From: an uncultured Clostridia bacterium
Lineage (GTDB): Bacteria > Bacillota > Clostridia > TANB77 > CAG-508
DNA: 42,605 nt
NCBI GenBank assembly: GCA_944386645.1
Contig: CALXBW010000014.1
Span: 1 to 42,605, forward strand
Reading direction: 5' to 3'
The notes below the pieces were generated by a model. The model saw only the letters and a list, made by a program, of their open reading frames with translations. It did no database searches and was not told where the DNA came from. Numbering within the stretch: the first letter of the stretch is position 1; the number at the start of each line of letters is the position of its first letter. This document shows, piece after piece, positions 23,117 to 31,907 of the stretch. The position numbers and the translations under genes were made by a program.

Positions 23117-24097
23117 TTATATTAATCTATCATGTACTGTTCTAAGGAAATCTAAAGATATTTTTTTATCAATAATTACTGATACTATATCATCATTATT
23201 ATTTATTATATAATCTTTTAATTTTTCTTCTTCTATGATTTTTTCTATAGTCAAATATGCTTCATTTTTCTTACCATACAATTTATTCTTTAAGAAGGTT
23301 ACAATATCTTTATTTATTGAACTTTCTTTTTTCGTACAACTTACTATTGGATAATTAGTTGAACTTTCCACACTACTTATTCTTGTACCAATCTCATTTG
23401 TATCCACAGCTTTTACAACAATTTCAAGATTATTATCTCTTGCATATTCGATAGCCTTTGTTGCTAAGACTCTTGCTCCCATTTTAGATAATTCAATCAT
23501 TTGATTATATCCAACGAAATTTAATTTCTTTGCATTTTTTATTATTTTCGGATCAGCTGTAAATATACATCTAGTATCTTTATAAATTTCACAATATTCA
23601 GCATTTATAGCAATTGCTAAACATATAGCTGTTGTATCTGAACCACCTCTACCTAATGTAGTTATATTCATATTTTCATCGATTCCTTGAAAACCTGCTA
23701 CAATGACTATATATCCATCATCTAATTTTTCTTCTATTTTATTTGTATTTATGTTTATTATATTTGAATTTGTATAATTACTATCTGTTTGAATTTCAGC
23801 CTGCCATCCTGTAAGACTTATTGCTTTATATCCCATATCATTAAGAATCATACTTAATAATCCAATAGATATTTGTTCTCCAACTGAAAGTACAACATCG
23901 ATTTCTCTTTTATTTGGATTTATACTAAACTTAGAGATTTGCTCTTGCAACATATTGGTTGTATCTCCCATAGCAGAAATAGTAACAATTACTCTATTTC
24001 CTTCGTCATAAGTACTTGCAATAATTTGAGCTATTTTTCTCATCTTTTCTTTATCTGCAACTAATTTTCCGCCATACTTTTGGACAATTGTTTTCAT
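23117..24097 (-). CDS. Divergent, shortened aspartate kinase
   Basis: 326 residues of the amino-acid-kinase fold followed by about 80 residues of reduced ACT region; aspartate kinases usually exceed 400 with two ACT domains. Family motifs kept: VVLSVGEQISIGLLS, GFQGIDENMNITTLGRGGSD, FTADPKII, and the end LRTVHDRLI. Motifs altered: KFGGTS reads KYGGKL, and TDVDG before the ADP loop reads KDTRC. Activity may thus be changed or lost. GAGG lies 8 nt before the ATG at 24097, so the ATG at 24112 is rejected. No lysine or threonine pathway gene is adjacent. Confidence 0.75.
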   Translation of the reverse strand: MKTIVQKYGGKLVADKEKMRKIAQIIASTYDEGNRVIVTISAMGDTTNMLQEQISKFSINPNKREIDVVLSVGEQISIGLLSMILNDMGYKAISLTGWQAEIQTDSNYTNSNIININTNKIEEKLDDGYIVIVAGFQGIDENMNITTLGRGGSDTTAICLAIAINAEYCEIYKDTRCIFTADPKIIKNAKKLNFVGYNQMIELSKMGARVLATKAIEYARDNNLEIVVKAVDTNEIGTRISSVESSTNYPIVSCTKKESSINKDIVTFLKNKLYGKKNEAYLTIEKIIEEEKLKDYIINNNDDIVSVIIDKKISLDFLRTVHDRLI

Positions 24098-24185
24098 TAT
24101 AATGTACCTCATAATACAAAGTAAAAAGCTATAATTAATTAAGTATAGCTTAATACTATATTATATTCATGTTATAATATTATGT

Positions 24186-26807
24186 TTACCCCATTTTTTC
24201 TTTTATTTTTACTATTACATTTAATGCATCAATTGGTGTTAACTCATTTACATTTATTTTATCTATTTCATGTGCTATATCTGCTAATTTATAATTGTAC
24301 ATATCCAATTGTCCTTCTACAGTTTTCTTATTATTTGTAGCATTATCATTTACTTTTCTTTCTAATGTCCTTAAAATCTCATTTGATCTTTTTATTACTG
24401 TTTGTGGTACACCTGCTAATTTAGCAACATGTATACCATAACTTTCATCTGTCCCTTCTGGAATAATTTTTCTCAAGAAAATTATATCCTCACCTTTTTC
24501 TTTAACAGCAATTGAATAATTCTTAACGCCATCTAATTTCTCTTCCAATTGTGTTAATTCATGGTAGTGAGTTGCAAATAAAGTTTTACACCCTATATTA
24601 TCCTTATTTGCCATATATTCAACCACAGACCAGGCTATTGATAAACCATCATATGTTGATGTTCCTCTACCTATTTCATCTAATATTACTAGACTATTCC
24701 TTGTTGCATTTTTTAATATATCTGCTACCTCCATCATCTCTACCATAAATGTACTCTGTCCCATTCCTAAATCATCTGAGGCTCCAACTCTAGTAAAAAT
24801 TTTATCTACTATACCTATTTTGGCATAACTTGCTGGAACAAAACTTCCAATTTGTGCCATAATTGTTATAAGTGCTACTTGTCTCATATATGTTGATTTT
24901 CCAGCCATATTAGGACCTGTGATAATTGAAAATCTATCCTCATCAAGATTTAAGTATGTATCATTATCTACAAATTCATTTCTAGGTAACATTTTTTCTA
25001 TTACAGGATGTCTTCCTGCTTTTATATCTATTTCTCCTTCATCATCTACAATAGGCATTACATAATTATAATCTTCTGCTACTATTGCATAAGATATTAA
25101 TACATCAAGTGTTGCAATTATGGAAGCGGTTTGTTGAATTCTCTCTATTTGCTTTGCAATTTTATCTCTTATATCTAAGAAAATTTCATATTCTAAGTTA
25201 ACAATTTTTTCTTGTGCTCCTAGTATTTCATCCTCCATCTTTTTTAACTCTTCTGTTATATATCTTTCGCAATTTGTCAATGTTTGCTTTCTTATAAATC
25301 TATCTGGTACTTGATTTAAATTTGATTTTGTTACTTCTATAAAATATCCAAATACTTTATTAAATCCTATTTTTAAATTTTTTATTCCAGTTCTATTTCT
25401 TTCTTCTTGTTCAAGATTTATAAGCCAATTTTTTCCCTCTGTCGTTGCTTTTTTATATCTGTCTACATCTTCATTATATCCTAACTTTATTATTCCACCT
25501 TCTTTTATTGTAATAGGTGGCTCTTCTACAATAGAACTATCTATTAATTCACAAACATCATCTATTGTATCTAAATTTTTATACAGATTTTGTAAATAAT
25601 CTGATTTTGTATTTGAAAGTAATTGCTTTATTTCAGGTAATTGCTTTAATGAATTTTTTAGTGATATCATATCTCTACCATTTGCATTACCAAATGATAT
25701 TTTGCCTATTAATCTTTCTATATCATATACTTTTTTTAGACATTCTTGTAATTCATCTCTTAACATCATGTTTTCTTTTAATTCTTTTACAGAATTTAAT
25801 CTATTTTTTATTTCATCAATATTTAATAATGGATTATTAATCCATCTTTTTAATAATCTTCCTCCCATAGATGTAGATGTTCTATCTAATACCCATAATA
25901 AAGTACCTTTTCTATTTTTATCTCTCATTTTTTCTGTTAATTCTAAGTGACGTCTTGCATTTATATCTAATATCATGTATTTATTTATATTATACATTTC
26001 TATTGTATTTATATGTTCAAGTTTTATTTTCTGAGTTTGACTTAAATAATCAAGTAATGCATTTGTTGCAACTACTGCAAAAATTTTACTACCTAAATCT
26101 TTAACTATATCACCACTATCATTTATAATTTTATAATTATTCTCTAAATCTTTATAATCTTCTCTAAAATTATTTTCTGGTAAATTAGTTATGTATATAT
26201 CAAATCTCTCTTTTATTTTTTTCATTTCTTCTTCTGTATTATAAAATATATTATTAACAATTAATTCTGCAGGATTATATCTTGCAATTTCATCTAAGAG
26301 TGTGTGAAAATTATTCGTCTGCTTTATCTCAGATGCAAAAAAATCACCTGTACTAACATCACATATTGCAATTCCAAAATATATTCCCCTTTTAAATATT
26401 GACATTATATAATTATTTTCTTTTTCATTTAACATATTTGATTCTATAACAGTGCCTGGTGTTACAACTCTTATAACATCTCTTTTTACTATTCCTTTTG
26501 CTTTAGCCGGATCTTCCAATTGTTCACAAATTGCTACTTTATATCCTTTTTCAATCAATTTTGATATATAGCTTTCAGCTGCATGAAAAGGAACACCACA
26601 CATAGGTGCTCTTTCTTCCAAGCCACAATCTCTACCTGTCAAAGTTATTTCTAGTTCTCGGGAAGCTGTTATTGCATCATCAAAAAATAACTCATAAAAA
26701 TCTCCTAATCTATAAAAAACTAGACAATCTTTATATTGTTTTCTTATATCTATATAATGTTTCATCATTGGACTTAATTTTTCTATATCTACATCATCTA
26801 TTGACAT
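24186..26807 (-). CDS. mutS: DNA mismatch repair protein MutS
   Basis: 873 residues, normal length. Mismatch-reading N-terminus with the Phe-x-Glu motif in VFYRLGDFYELFFDDA; connector, lever and clamp regions (ILDINARRHLELTEKMRDKN; RFIRKQTLTNCERYITEEL); ATPase domain with Walker A TGPNMAGKSTYMRQVA, Walker B VILDEIGRGTSTYDGLS, and FATHYHELTQLEE; then the C-terminal dimerisation part. It recognises base mismatches and recruits MutL, which is not in this window. It overlaps the miaB stop, so the two are co-translated; the miaB-mutS order is common in Clostridia. Confidence 0.97.
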   Translation of the reverse strand: MSIDDVDIEKLSPMMKHYIDIRKQYKDCLVFYRLGDFYELFFDDAITASRELEITLTGRDCGLEERAPMCGVPFHAAESYISKLIEKGYKVAICEQLEDPAKAKGIVKRDVIRVVTPGTVIESNMLNEKENNYIMSIFKRGIYFGIAICDVSTGDFFASEIKQTNNFHTLLDEIARYNPAELIVNNIFYNTEEEMKKIKERFDIYITNLPENNFREDYKDLENNYKIINDSGDIVKDLGSKIFAVVATNALLDYLSQTQKIKLEHINTIEMYNINKYMILDINARRHLELTEKMRDKNRKGTLLWVLDRTSTSMGGRLLKRWINNPLLNIDEIKNRLNSVKELKENMMLRDELQECLKKVYDIERLIGKISFGNANGRDMISLKNSLKQLPEIKQLLSNTKSDYLQNLYKNLDTIDDVCELIDSSIVEEPPITIKEGGIIKLGYNEDVDRYKKATTEGKNWLINLEQEERNRTGIKNLKIGFNKVFGYFIEVTKSNLNQVPDRFIRKQTLTNCERYITEELKKMEDEILGAQEKIVNLEYEIFLDIRDKIAKQIERIQQTASIIATLDVLISYAIVAEDYNYVMPIVDDEGEIDIKAGRHPVIEKMLPRNEFVDNDTYLNLDEDRFSIITGPNMAGKSTYMRQVALITIMAQIGSFVPASYAKIGIVDKIFTRVGASDDLGMGQSTFMVEMMEVADILKNATRNSLVILDEIGRGTSTYDGLSIAWSVVEYMANKDNIGCKTLFATHYHELTQLEEKLDGVKNYSIAVKEKGEDIIFLRKIIPEGTDESYGIHVAKLAGVPQTVIKRSNEILRTLERKVNDNATNNKKTVEGQLDMYNYKLADIAHEIDKINVNELTPIDALNVIVKIKEKMG

Positions 26808-28195
26808 TATACCATCTCACCTTTCAAATACCACATATGTTCTGAAACAATCTTTACTTTTACAATTTTACCAATATAACTATTATCCGCATCTAAAACT
26901 ACTATCTTATTTGTTTTAGTTCTACCTGTTAATGTATTTTTATTATTCTTACTAACACCTTCTACAAGTATATCTTGAGTTGTTCCTATATATTTTTTAT
27001 TATTTTCTTCTAATTGTTTTTCTACTAATTCTTTTAACCTTTCAAATCTTTCATGTTTAATTTTTTCATCTATTTGATTTTCCATCTTTGCCGCAGGTGT
27101 ACCTACTCTTTTTGAATATATAAACATAAATACTTGTTCAAAATTAACAGTTCTAATAACATCTAAAGTATCCTCAAAATCTTCTTCAGTTTCACCTGGA
27201 AATCCAACTATTATATCAGTTGAAAAAACTACATCAGGCACTTTCTGTTTTATTTTCTTTGCTAAATTTATAAATTGCTCTTTTGTATATTTTCTATTCA
27301 TTAATTTTAATATTTTAGAGCTACCTGATTGTAATGGTAAATGCAATATTCTACTTATCTTTTTACAATCCTTAATTACATCTATCACATCATCTGTAAA
27401 ATCTTTTGGATGTGGTGATATAAAATTAATTATTTCAATTCCATCTATTTCATTTACAGCTCGTAGTAAATCAGCAAAATTATATATCTCTTTATAACCG
27501 CTTCCTTTATATGAATTTACATTTTGTCCTAGTAATGTTATTTCTTTATAGCCTTCTTTTGCAAGTCCTTCAATTTCATTTAAAATATCTTCTGCCTTTC
27601 TACTTCTTTCTCTACCTCTTACATATGGAACTATACAATATGTACAAAAATTATTACATCCATACATTATTGTTACTAATGCTTTTTTATTACTTGTCCT
27701 TTTTATTGGAATACCCTCATATATCTCTCCATCTATATCTATTACATCTCTTACTTTATTTTTTGTTATAATAAGTTTATATAAATCTTCTGGTAATTTA
27801 TGTAATGTATGTGTTCCAAATATTATATCTACAAATGGATAACTTTTATTTAATTTTTCAATAATATGTTTTTGTTGCATCATACAGCCACATAAAGCAA
27901 TAATTGCATTGTTTTTTTCTTTTACTTTTTTTGCTTCACCTAATTTTCCATACATTTTATCTTCAGCATTTTCTCTTATACAACAAGTATTAAAAACAAT
28001 TAAATTAGCTTCCTGCATTTCTTCAACTTTTTGATATCCTATTTCTTCAAGCATTCCAGATATTTTTTCAGAATCATTTTCATTTAAAGTACATCCCATA
28101 GTTAATATATAATATTTTTGCCCATTAATTATTTCTTTTAATTTTTTTATATATTCATTTTGAATTTCTATTTCTTCATTTTCCAATATATTCAC
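26807..28195 (-). CDS. miaB: tRNA-2-methylthio-N6-dimethylallyladenosine synthase
   Basis: 462 residues: N-terminal domain with three cluster cysteines (GCTLNENDSEK, NTCCIRE, LCGCMMQ), radical SAM domain with CNNFCTYC in GCNNFCTYCIVPYVRGRERS, DIIVGFPGETEEDF, and a C-terminal TRAM domain (LVEGVSKNN … GRTKTNKIV). It adds a methylthio group to i6A37 of tRNA using two 4Fe-4S clusters. The GTG at 28195 lies within GGGGTG; the TTG three codons later is better placed and may be the true start. Leads the miaB-mutS operon. Confidence 0.94.
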   Translation of the reverse strand: MNILENEEIEIQNEYIKKLKEIINGQKYYILTMGCTLNENDSEKISGMLEEIGYQKVEEMQEANLIVFNTCCIRENAEDKMYGKLGEAKKVKEKNNAIIALCGCMMQQKHIIEKLNKSYPFVDIIFGTHTLHKLPEDLYKLIITKNKVRDVIDIDGEIYEGIPIKRTSNKKALVTIMYGCNNFCTYCIVPYVRGRERSRKAEDILNEIEGLAKEGYKEITLLGQNVNSYKGSGYKEIYNFADLLRAVNEIDGIEIINFISPHPKDFTDDVIDVIKDCKKISRILHLPLQSGSSKILKLMNRKYTKEQFINLAKKIKQKVPDVVFSTDIIVGFPGETEEDFEDTLDVIRTVNFEQVFMFIYSKRVGTPAAKMENQIDEKIKHERFERLKELVEKQLEENNKKYIGTTQDILVEGVSKNNKNTLTGRTKTNKIVVLDADNSYIGKIVKVKIVSEHMWYLKGEMV

Positions 28196-28304
28196 CCCAA
28201 ATGTCTATATTTTATGTATGCTTATTTTATTATATATTCATGTATTTTTCAAGTAATCTATTAAAGATATCTTTACTCAGATTACTATTTACAACTTATA
28301 AAAC

Positions 28305-28505
28305 AACCAAAAGAATTATATATTATATTAAATAAATTTTGAATGTGATTGGAGGAATTATAGAATTTCTTTAATAATTTTACGAAAAATGTTCAAACTT
28401 TTCGAAGAAAAGCTTTGAAAGGGTGCCGTAAAATTATTTTAGAAATTTTTAAATTCCGTATTGAACCGAAAAATTTATGACATATAATATATAATCCTTT
28501 TGGTT
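28305..28505. other. Large hairpin element C (201 nt)
   Basis: The stretch 28196-28534 holds no gene but a long discontinuous stem: AACCAAAAG with ATTATATATTATAT and ATAAATTT pairs with its complement at the far end; after an internal loop, GGAATT, AATTTCT and AATAATTTTACG pair with CGTAAAATTATT, AGAAATT and AATTCC. The central loop of about 40 nt has a TTCAAA/TTTGAA pair. It lies between the histidine kinase stop and the miaB start. Similar in plan to elements A and B, different in sequence. Confidence 0.55.
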
Positions 28506-28534
28506 TTAAATTGTAACCATATAAATATTTTTTA

Positions 28535-29746
28535 TCAAATAATTATAGTAAAACAAATCTTTTTTTCTTTATTAATATCTGCTGAAATTTTTCCCTTATG
28601 CGCTTCTACTATTGATTTTGCAATTGATAGCCCTATTCCATATCCTTCTTTTGATTTACTTCTTGATTTATCACCTCTATAAAATCTATCAAACATTTTT
28701 TTAGTATTTATATTTTCTACATTTTCACATGTATTTATAAATTGTATTTTTGTATTTTTACTTAGCTTTTCTACTTTTATTTCTATTTCACCATCTTCTG
28801 GTGTATATTTTAATGCATTGTCTAATAAAATAGTAACTAATTGCTTAATACTATTTATATCTGCATACATCAAAACACTTTTACTAATATCAAATATAAT
28901 TTTTTTATCTTTTGCTATTGCTTTAAATTCTTGTATCTCATCCTTGATTACATCTGTTATAGAAAATTCTGTATAATTAGTTTTTACTCCTTTTTCTTCA
29001 ATATTGGCTAAACTTAATAAACTTTTAATTAAAATATCTAATCTAGTTGCTTGATTTTTTATGCTTTTTATCCATTCTGTATTTTCCTTTGATGTCATTT
29101 CCATCACATCAGCATTTGCCATTATAACGGCTACAGGAGTTTTTAATTCATGTCCAGCATTTGTTATAAATTGTTTTTGCTTTTCTATACTTTCTATTAT
29201 TGGAGTTAATGCTTTTCTAGATAATATTGATACACATATAAATACAATTACTAGACCTATGCCTATTATAAATAGAGATTGCTCAACTATTGATCTAATA
29301 TTATTCAATTGTAAAGTACAATCTAAAAATACTATTAAACTGCCATAATCTTTTTGAGTAATTTCATATTTATAATTTTCATAATAACCTATATTTTTCC
29401 CTTTCTCCATAACTTCATCTAACATTTTTAGTGCCTCATCTTGATTTACTGACGCTATATGTTGCATATTTGTTTCTATTATTTCTCCATTTTCATCCAT
29501 TTTTATAATAAAATATCTAGTTGAAAATTGAGTTTCTTGTGTTATGATATCTGCAAGTTCATCATTTCTAGGCCTATATTCTGGAAATCTACCATCATTT
29601 TCTGATATTAAATTTAGCATTCCATCAATTTGTCTATTTGTTCTTGTATAATTTTCAACTATTATTACTCCAAATATACTTCCTGTTACTAAAATAATTG
29701 ATAACATTGAAATCATAATGAATTTTGTTTGTAAATTTCTAATCAT
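28535..29746 (-). CDS. Sensor histidine kinase
   Basis: 403 residues: membrane segment at about 10-30 (IMISMLSIILVTGSIFGVII), an extracytoplasmic sensing region of about 120 residues, a second membrane segment at about 155-175 (SLFIIGIGLVIVFICVSIL), then H-box FITNAGHELKTPVAVIMANA, N-box LVTILLDNALKYTPEDGEIE, and G-boxes RGDKSRSKSKEGYGIGLSIA. No clear HAMP domain. It phosphorylates the response regulator encoded just upstream, whose stop overlaps this ATG by 4 nt. Signal unknown. Confidence 0.93.
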   Translation of the reverse strand: MIRNLQTKFIMISMLSIILVTGSIFGVIIVENYTRTNRQIDGMLNLISENDGRFPEYRPRNDELADIITQETQFSTRYFIIKMDENGEIIETNMQHIASVNQDEALKMLDEVMEKGKNIGYYENYKYEITQKDYGSLIVFLDCTLQLNNIRSIVEQSLFIIGIGLVIVFICVSILSRKALTPIIESIEKQKQFITNAGHELKTPVAVIMANADVMEMTSKENTEWIKSIKNQATRLDILIKSLLSLANIEEKGVKTNYTEFSITDVIKDEIQEFKAIAKDKKIIFDISKSVLMYADINSIKQLVTILLDNALKYTPEDGEIEIKVEKLSKNTKIQFINTCENVENINTKKMFDRFYRGDKSRSKSKEGYGIGLSIAKSIVEAHKGKISADINKEKKICFTIII

Positions 29747-30417
29747 GATAATTTCTCCAAAACATACCCATTTTTATCACTAATTTTTATATTAGCACCT
29801 AAAGCTGAAAATTTTTCCTGTAAATATGAAATATACATTGTAACTATATTATCATCATTATTACCTTTCACCCATATTCGCTTTTTTAATTCTTTTTTAC
29901 TAACATTTCTTTCTTGATTTTTTACTAAAAATTCCATTATTTCACATTCTTTATTATTTAAATGTAAAGATGCCTTGTCACTTGATAATGCTGATGTTTC
30001 TTTATCAAATACAATATTTCCTATTTCATATTTTTCTTCATTTTCCTCTTTTATTCTTGTTAGCGCTCTTATTCTTGCTAATAATTCTTTTTTATCAAAT
30101 GGTTTTGTTAAATAATCGTTTGCTCCAGAATCTAAGCCCTCTACTTTATCATCTACTTGTGATTTAGCTGTTAATAAAATCACTGGTGTTTTTATATTAT
30201 TTTTTCTTATTTCTTTTAAAGCCTGTATTCCATCCATTACCGGCATCATAATATCTAAAATTATTAAATCATATATTGTATTATTTATTTTTTCTAAAGC
30301 CTCTTTTCCATTACTTACAATATCTACATCATAATTACTATATGTCAAAATTGTCCCAACTGCCTTAGACAAATCTTTCTCATCATCTGCTAATAATATT
30401 TTTATTTTATCACCCAT
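29743..30417 (-). CDS. OmpR/PhoB-family response regulator
   Basis: 224 residues: receiver domain (1-120) with the acidic pair in LADDEKD, phospho-acceptor Asp in YDLIILDIMMPVMDGI, Thr in PVILLTAKSQ and Lys in YLTKPFDKKELLARI; winged-helix DNA-binding domain (130-224) with NNKECEIMEFLVKNQERNVS and VTMYISYLQEKF. The DNA-binding domain is somewhat atypical in its recognition helix. It starts 2 nt after the alarmone synthetase gene (AAGGAG upstream) and overlaps the kinase gene: three genes in one operon. Confidence 0.93.
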   Translation of the reverse strand: MGDKIKILLADDEKDLSKAVGTILTYSNYDVDIVSNGKEALEKINNTIYDLIILDIMMPVMDGIQALKEIRKNNIKTPVILLTAKSQVDDKVEGLDSGANDYLTKPFDKKELLARIRALTRIKEENEEKYEIGNIVFDKETSALSSDKASLHLNNKECEIMEFLVKNQERNVSKKELKKRIWVKGNNDDNIVTMYISYLQEKFSALGANIKISDKNGYVLEKLS

Positions 30418-30419
30418 AA

Positions 30420-31028
30420 TTATTTCTCCTTTTCATTTATCATATTTCTTATTGTTAACATATTTATATCTGTTGTAGCAATCTCATCTGCACATCTTTT
30501 TAATTCTTCTACTATCATTTTTTGATTTTTTACATCTTTTTTATATTTCATTTGATGCTCTAAACTTGCCCAAAAATCCATAGCTATTGTTCTAATTTGA
30601 ATTTCAATATTTACTGGATGTACTTCTCCTGCTATGTCTAATGGAACCTGAAATATTATATGATAACTTCTATATCCATTAGGTTTTGGATTTTTTATAT
30701 AATCCTTTTCTTCTATTAATTTTAAATCCTTGAATTTCTTTAACATTTTTACTACTGCATAAACATCATCTATATATGCACATATTATTCTAATTCCTGC
30801 TGCATCGTATATTTTAGTTAATGCATTTTCTAAATTCACTGGTAAATTTTTTCTCTTTAACTTTTCTTTCATACTTTCCTCTGTTTTTACTCTTGATGTT
30901 ATATATTCAATTGGATCTCTATCATTATGCACTATTTTATATTTTCTTATTATATCTAACCTTGCTTGTACTTCTGCTATCACTCCTTCCAATAAAACTA
31001 TTGAATCTTTATAGAATGAATCTTGCAT
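30420..31028 (-). CDS. Small alarmone synthetase (RelA/SpoT domain, RelQ/YjbM type)
   Basis: 202 residues with only the (p)ppGpp synthetase domain: RKYKIVHNDRDPIEYITSRV, KTEESMKEKLKRK (ATP/GTP binding), IYDAAGIRIICAYIDDVYAV, the G-loop region DYIKNPKPNGYRSYHIIFQV, and VNIEIQIRTIAMDFWASLEH with the catalytic Glu and the EIQIRT motif. No hydrolase, TGS or ACT domains, so it is a SAS rather than long Rel. It makes pppGpp/ppGpp from ATP and GTP/GDP. Being first in an operon with a two-component system suggests the alarmone and envelope signals are linked. GAGGT lies before the ATG. Confidence 0.92.
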   Translation of the reverse strand: MQDSFYKDSIVLLEGVIAEVQARLDIIRKYKIVHNDRDPIEYITSRVKTEESMKEKLKRKNLPVNLENALTKIYDAAGIRIICAYIDDVYAVVKMLKKFKDLKLIEEKDYIKNPKPNGYRSYHIIFQVPLDIAGEVHPVNIEIQIRTIAMDFWASLEHQMKYKKDVKNQKMIVEELKRCADEIATTDINMLTIRNMINEKEK

Positions 31029-31210
31029 TTATTTTTATACCTCTTTCTTTAATTTTTCTGCATTATATATTTAATTTGTTGCCAGATTATTTATTTTTTA
31101 TGTTTTTTTTGTGAAATTTTGTTATTTATTTTCATATTTTAATAAACGCATCCTTACTGATTTTTTTAATTATACTAAATCTATCACTTTTTAATTTTAA
31201 AATCTAAAAC

Positions 31211-31243
31211 AAAAAAATATATACTAAATTAATAGTATATATT
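31211..31243 (-). terminator. Terminator after the 31-residue peptide gene
   Basis: 11-bp stem AATATATACTA / TAGTATATATT, then seven or more T on the minus strand; it begins at the stop codon of the small gene. Confidence 0.65.
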
Positions 31244-31338
31244 CAAACTTTTCTTTTTCCAATTGATATACAGGCAAATATTATTAATGCTATATTAGCA
31301 CCTATAATTAATCCTATTATTAAACCCATCCAAAACAT
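31243..31338 (-). CDS. 31-residue membrane peptide (DUF3789-like)
   Basis: Reads MFWMGLIIGLIIGANIALII then FACISIGKRKV: one membrane segment with an F-W start and a basic end, as in the tiny DUF3789 proteins of Clostridia and their phages. AAGGAGATAGGAAAATG gives an excellent ribosome binding site, and a terminator follows at once, so it looks like a real gene. It starts 73 bp downstream of the P-loop kinase stop and may share its transcript. Function unknown. Confidence 0.6.
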   Translation of the reverse strand: MFWMGLIIGLIIGANIALIIFACISIGKRKV

Positions 31339-31411
31339 TTTCCTATCTCCTTATATTAATTTTAGTACATTTTATTATCTTTATGCATTATTGTTTTGGA
31401 TTTATAAATAT

Positions 31412-31870
31412 CTATTTTATTATTGTGACTTTATCTTTATATTTGTCCAACATTTCCATAAGCTCTTTTTTATTTTTATCATATTTTTCTGACCACTTAT
31501 ACATACTTTTTAACATTTTTAAACTTGGAGTATAATTAACTTGTTCTAGTTTTAATTTTTGTTTTATGTACCTTATTAATATCCTTATGTTTCTTTTTCT
31601 TCTATTAACATCTAAAAGTATAATTTTATCTGATAAATCTAGTAAGTAAAATAAATTTTCTCTTAACACACCCTCAATAATCCATTTATTATTTTTATTT
31701 ATTTCTTTTATTATTTCATCTTGCTGTTTAAATGTTCTTTTTATTCCTCCATTATTGTCATCATGTACAATTGAATCTATTTCATAATATTCTATATTAT
31801 ATTGTTTTGATAATCTTTTGGCTAATGTCGTTTTTCCTGTGCCTACTGTTCCTATTATTAATATTTTCAT
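31412..31870 (-). CDS. P-loop NTPase, adenylate-kinase-like (FlaR/topology modulation type)
   Basis: 152 residues: Walker A MKILIIGTVGTGKTTLAKRL, an acceptor-side motif YYEIDSIVHDDN, WIIEGVLRENL, and a lid-like arginine stretch NRRKRNIRILIRYIKQKLKL. This is the P-loop kinase group sometimes called DNA topology modulation protein; the phosphate acceptor is not known. AAAGGG lies before the ATG. The CRISPR array ends only 37 bp upstream in the same direction and no terminator or clear promoter lies between, so the gene may be read from array transcripts. Confidence 0.75.
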   Translation of the reverse strand: MKILIIGTVGTGKTTLAKRLSKQYNIEYYEIDSIVHDDNNGGIKRTFKQQDEIIKEINKNNKWIIEGVLRENLFYLLDLSDKIILLDVNRRKRNIRILIRYIKQKLKLEQVNYTPSLKMLKSMYKWSEKYDKNKKELMEMLDKYKDKVTIIK

Positions 31871-31907
31871 ATAAATTTTTCCCTTTCTTGTTTTATTATT
31901 ATTTGTT

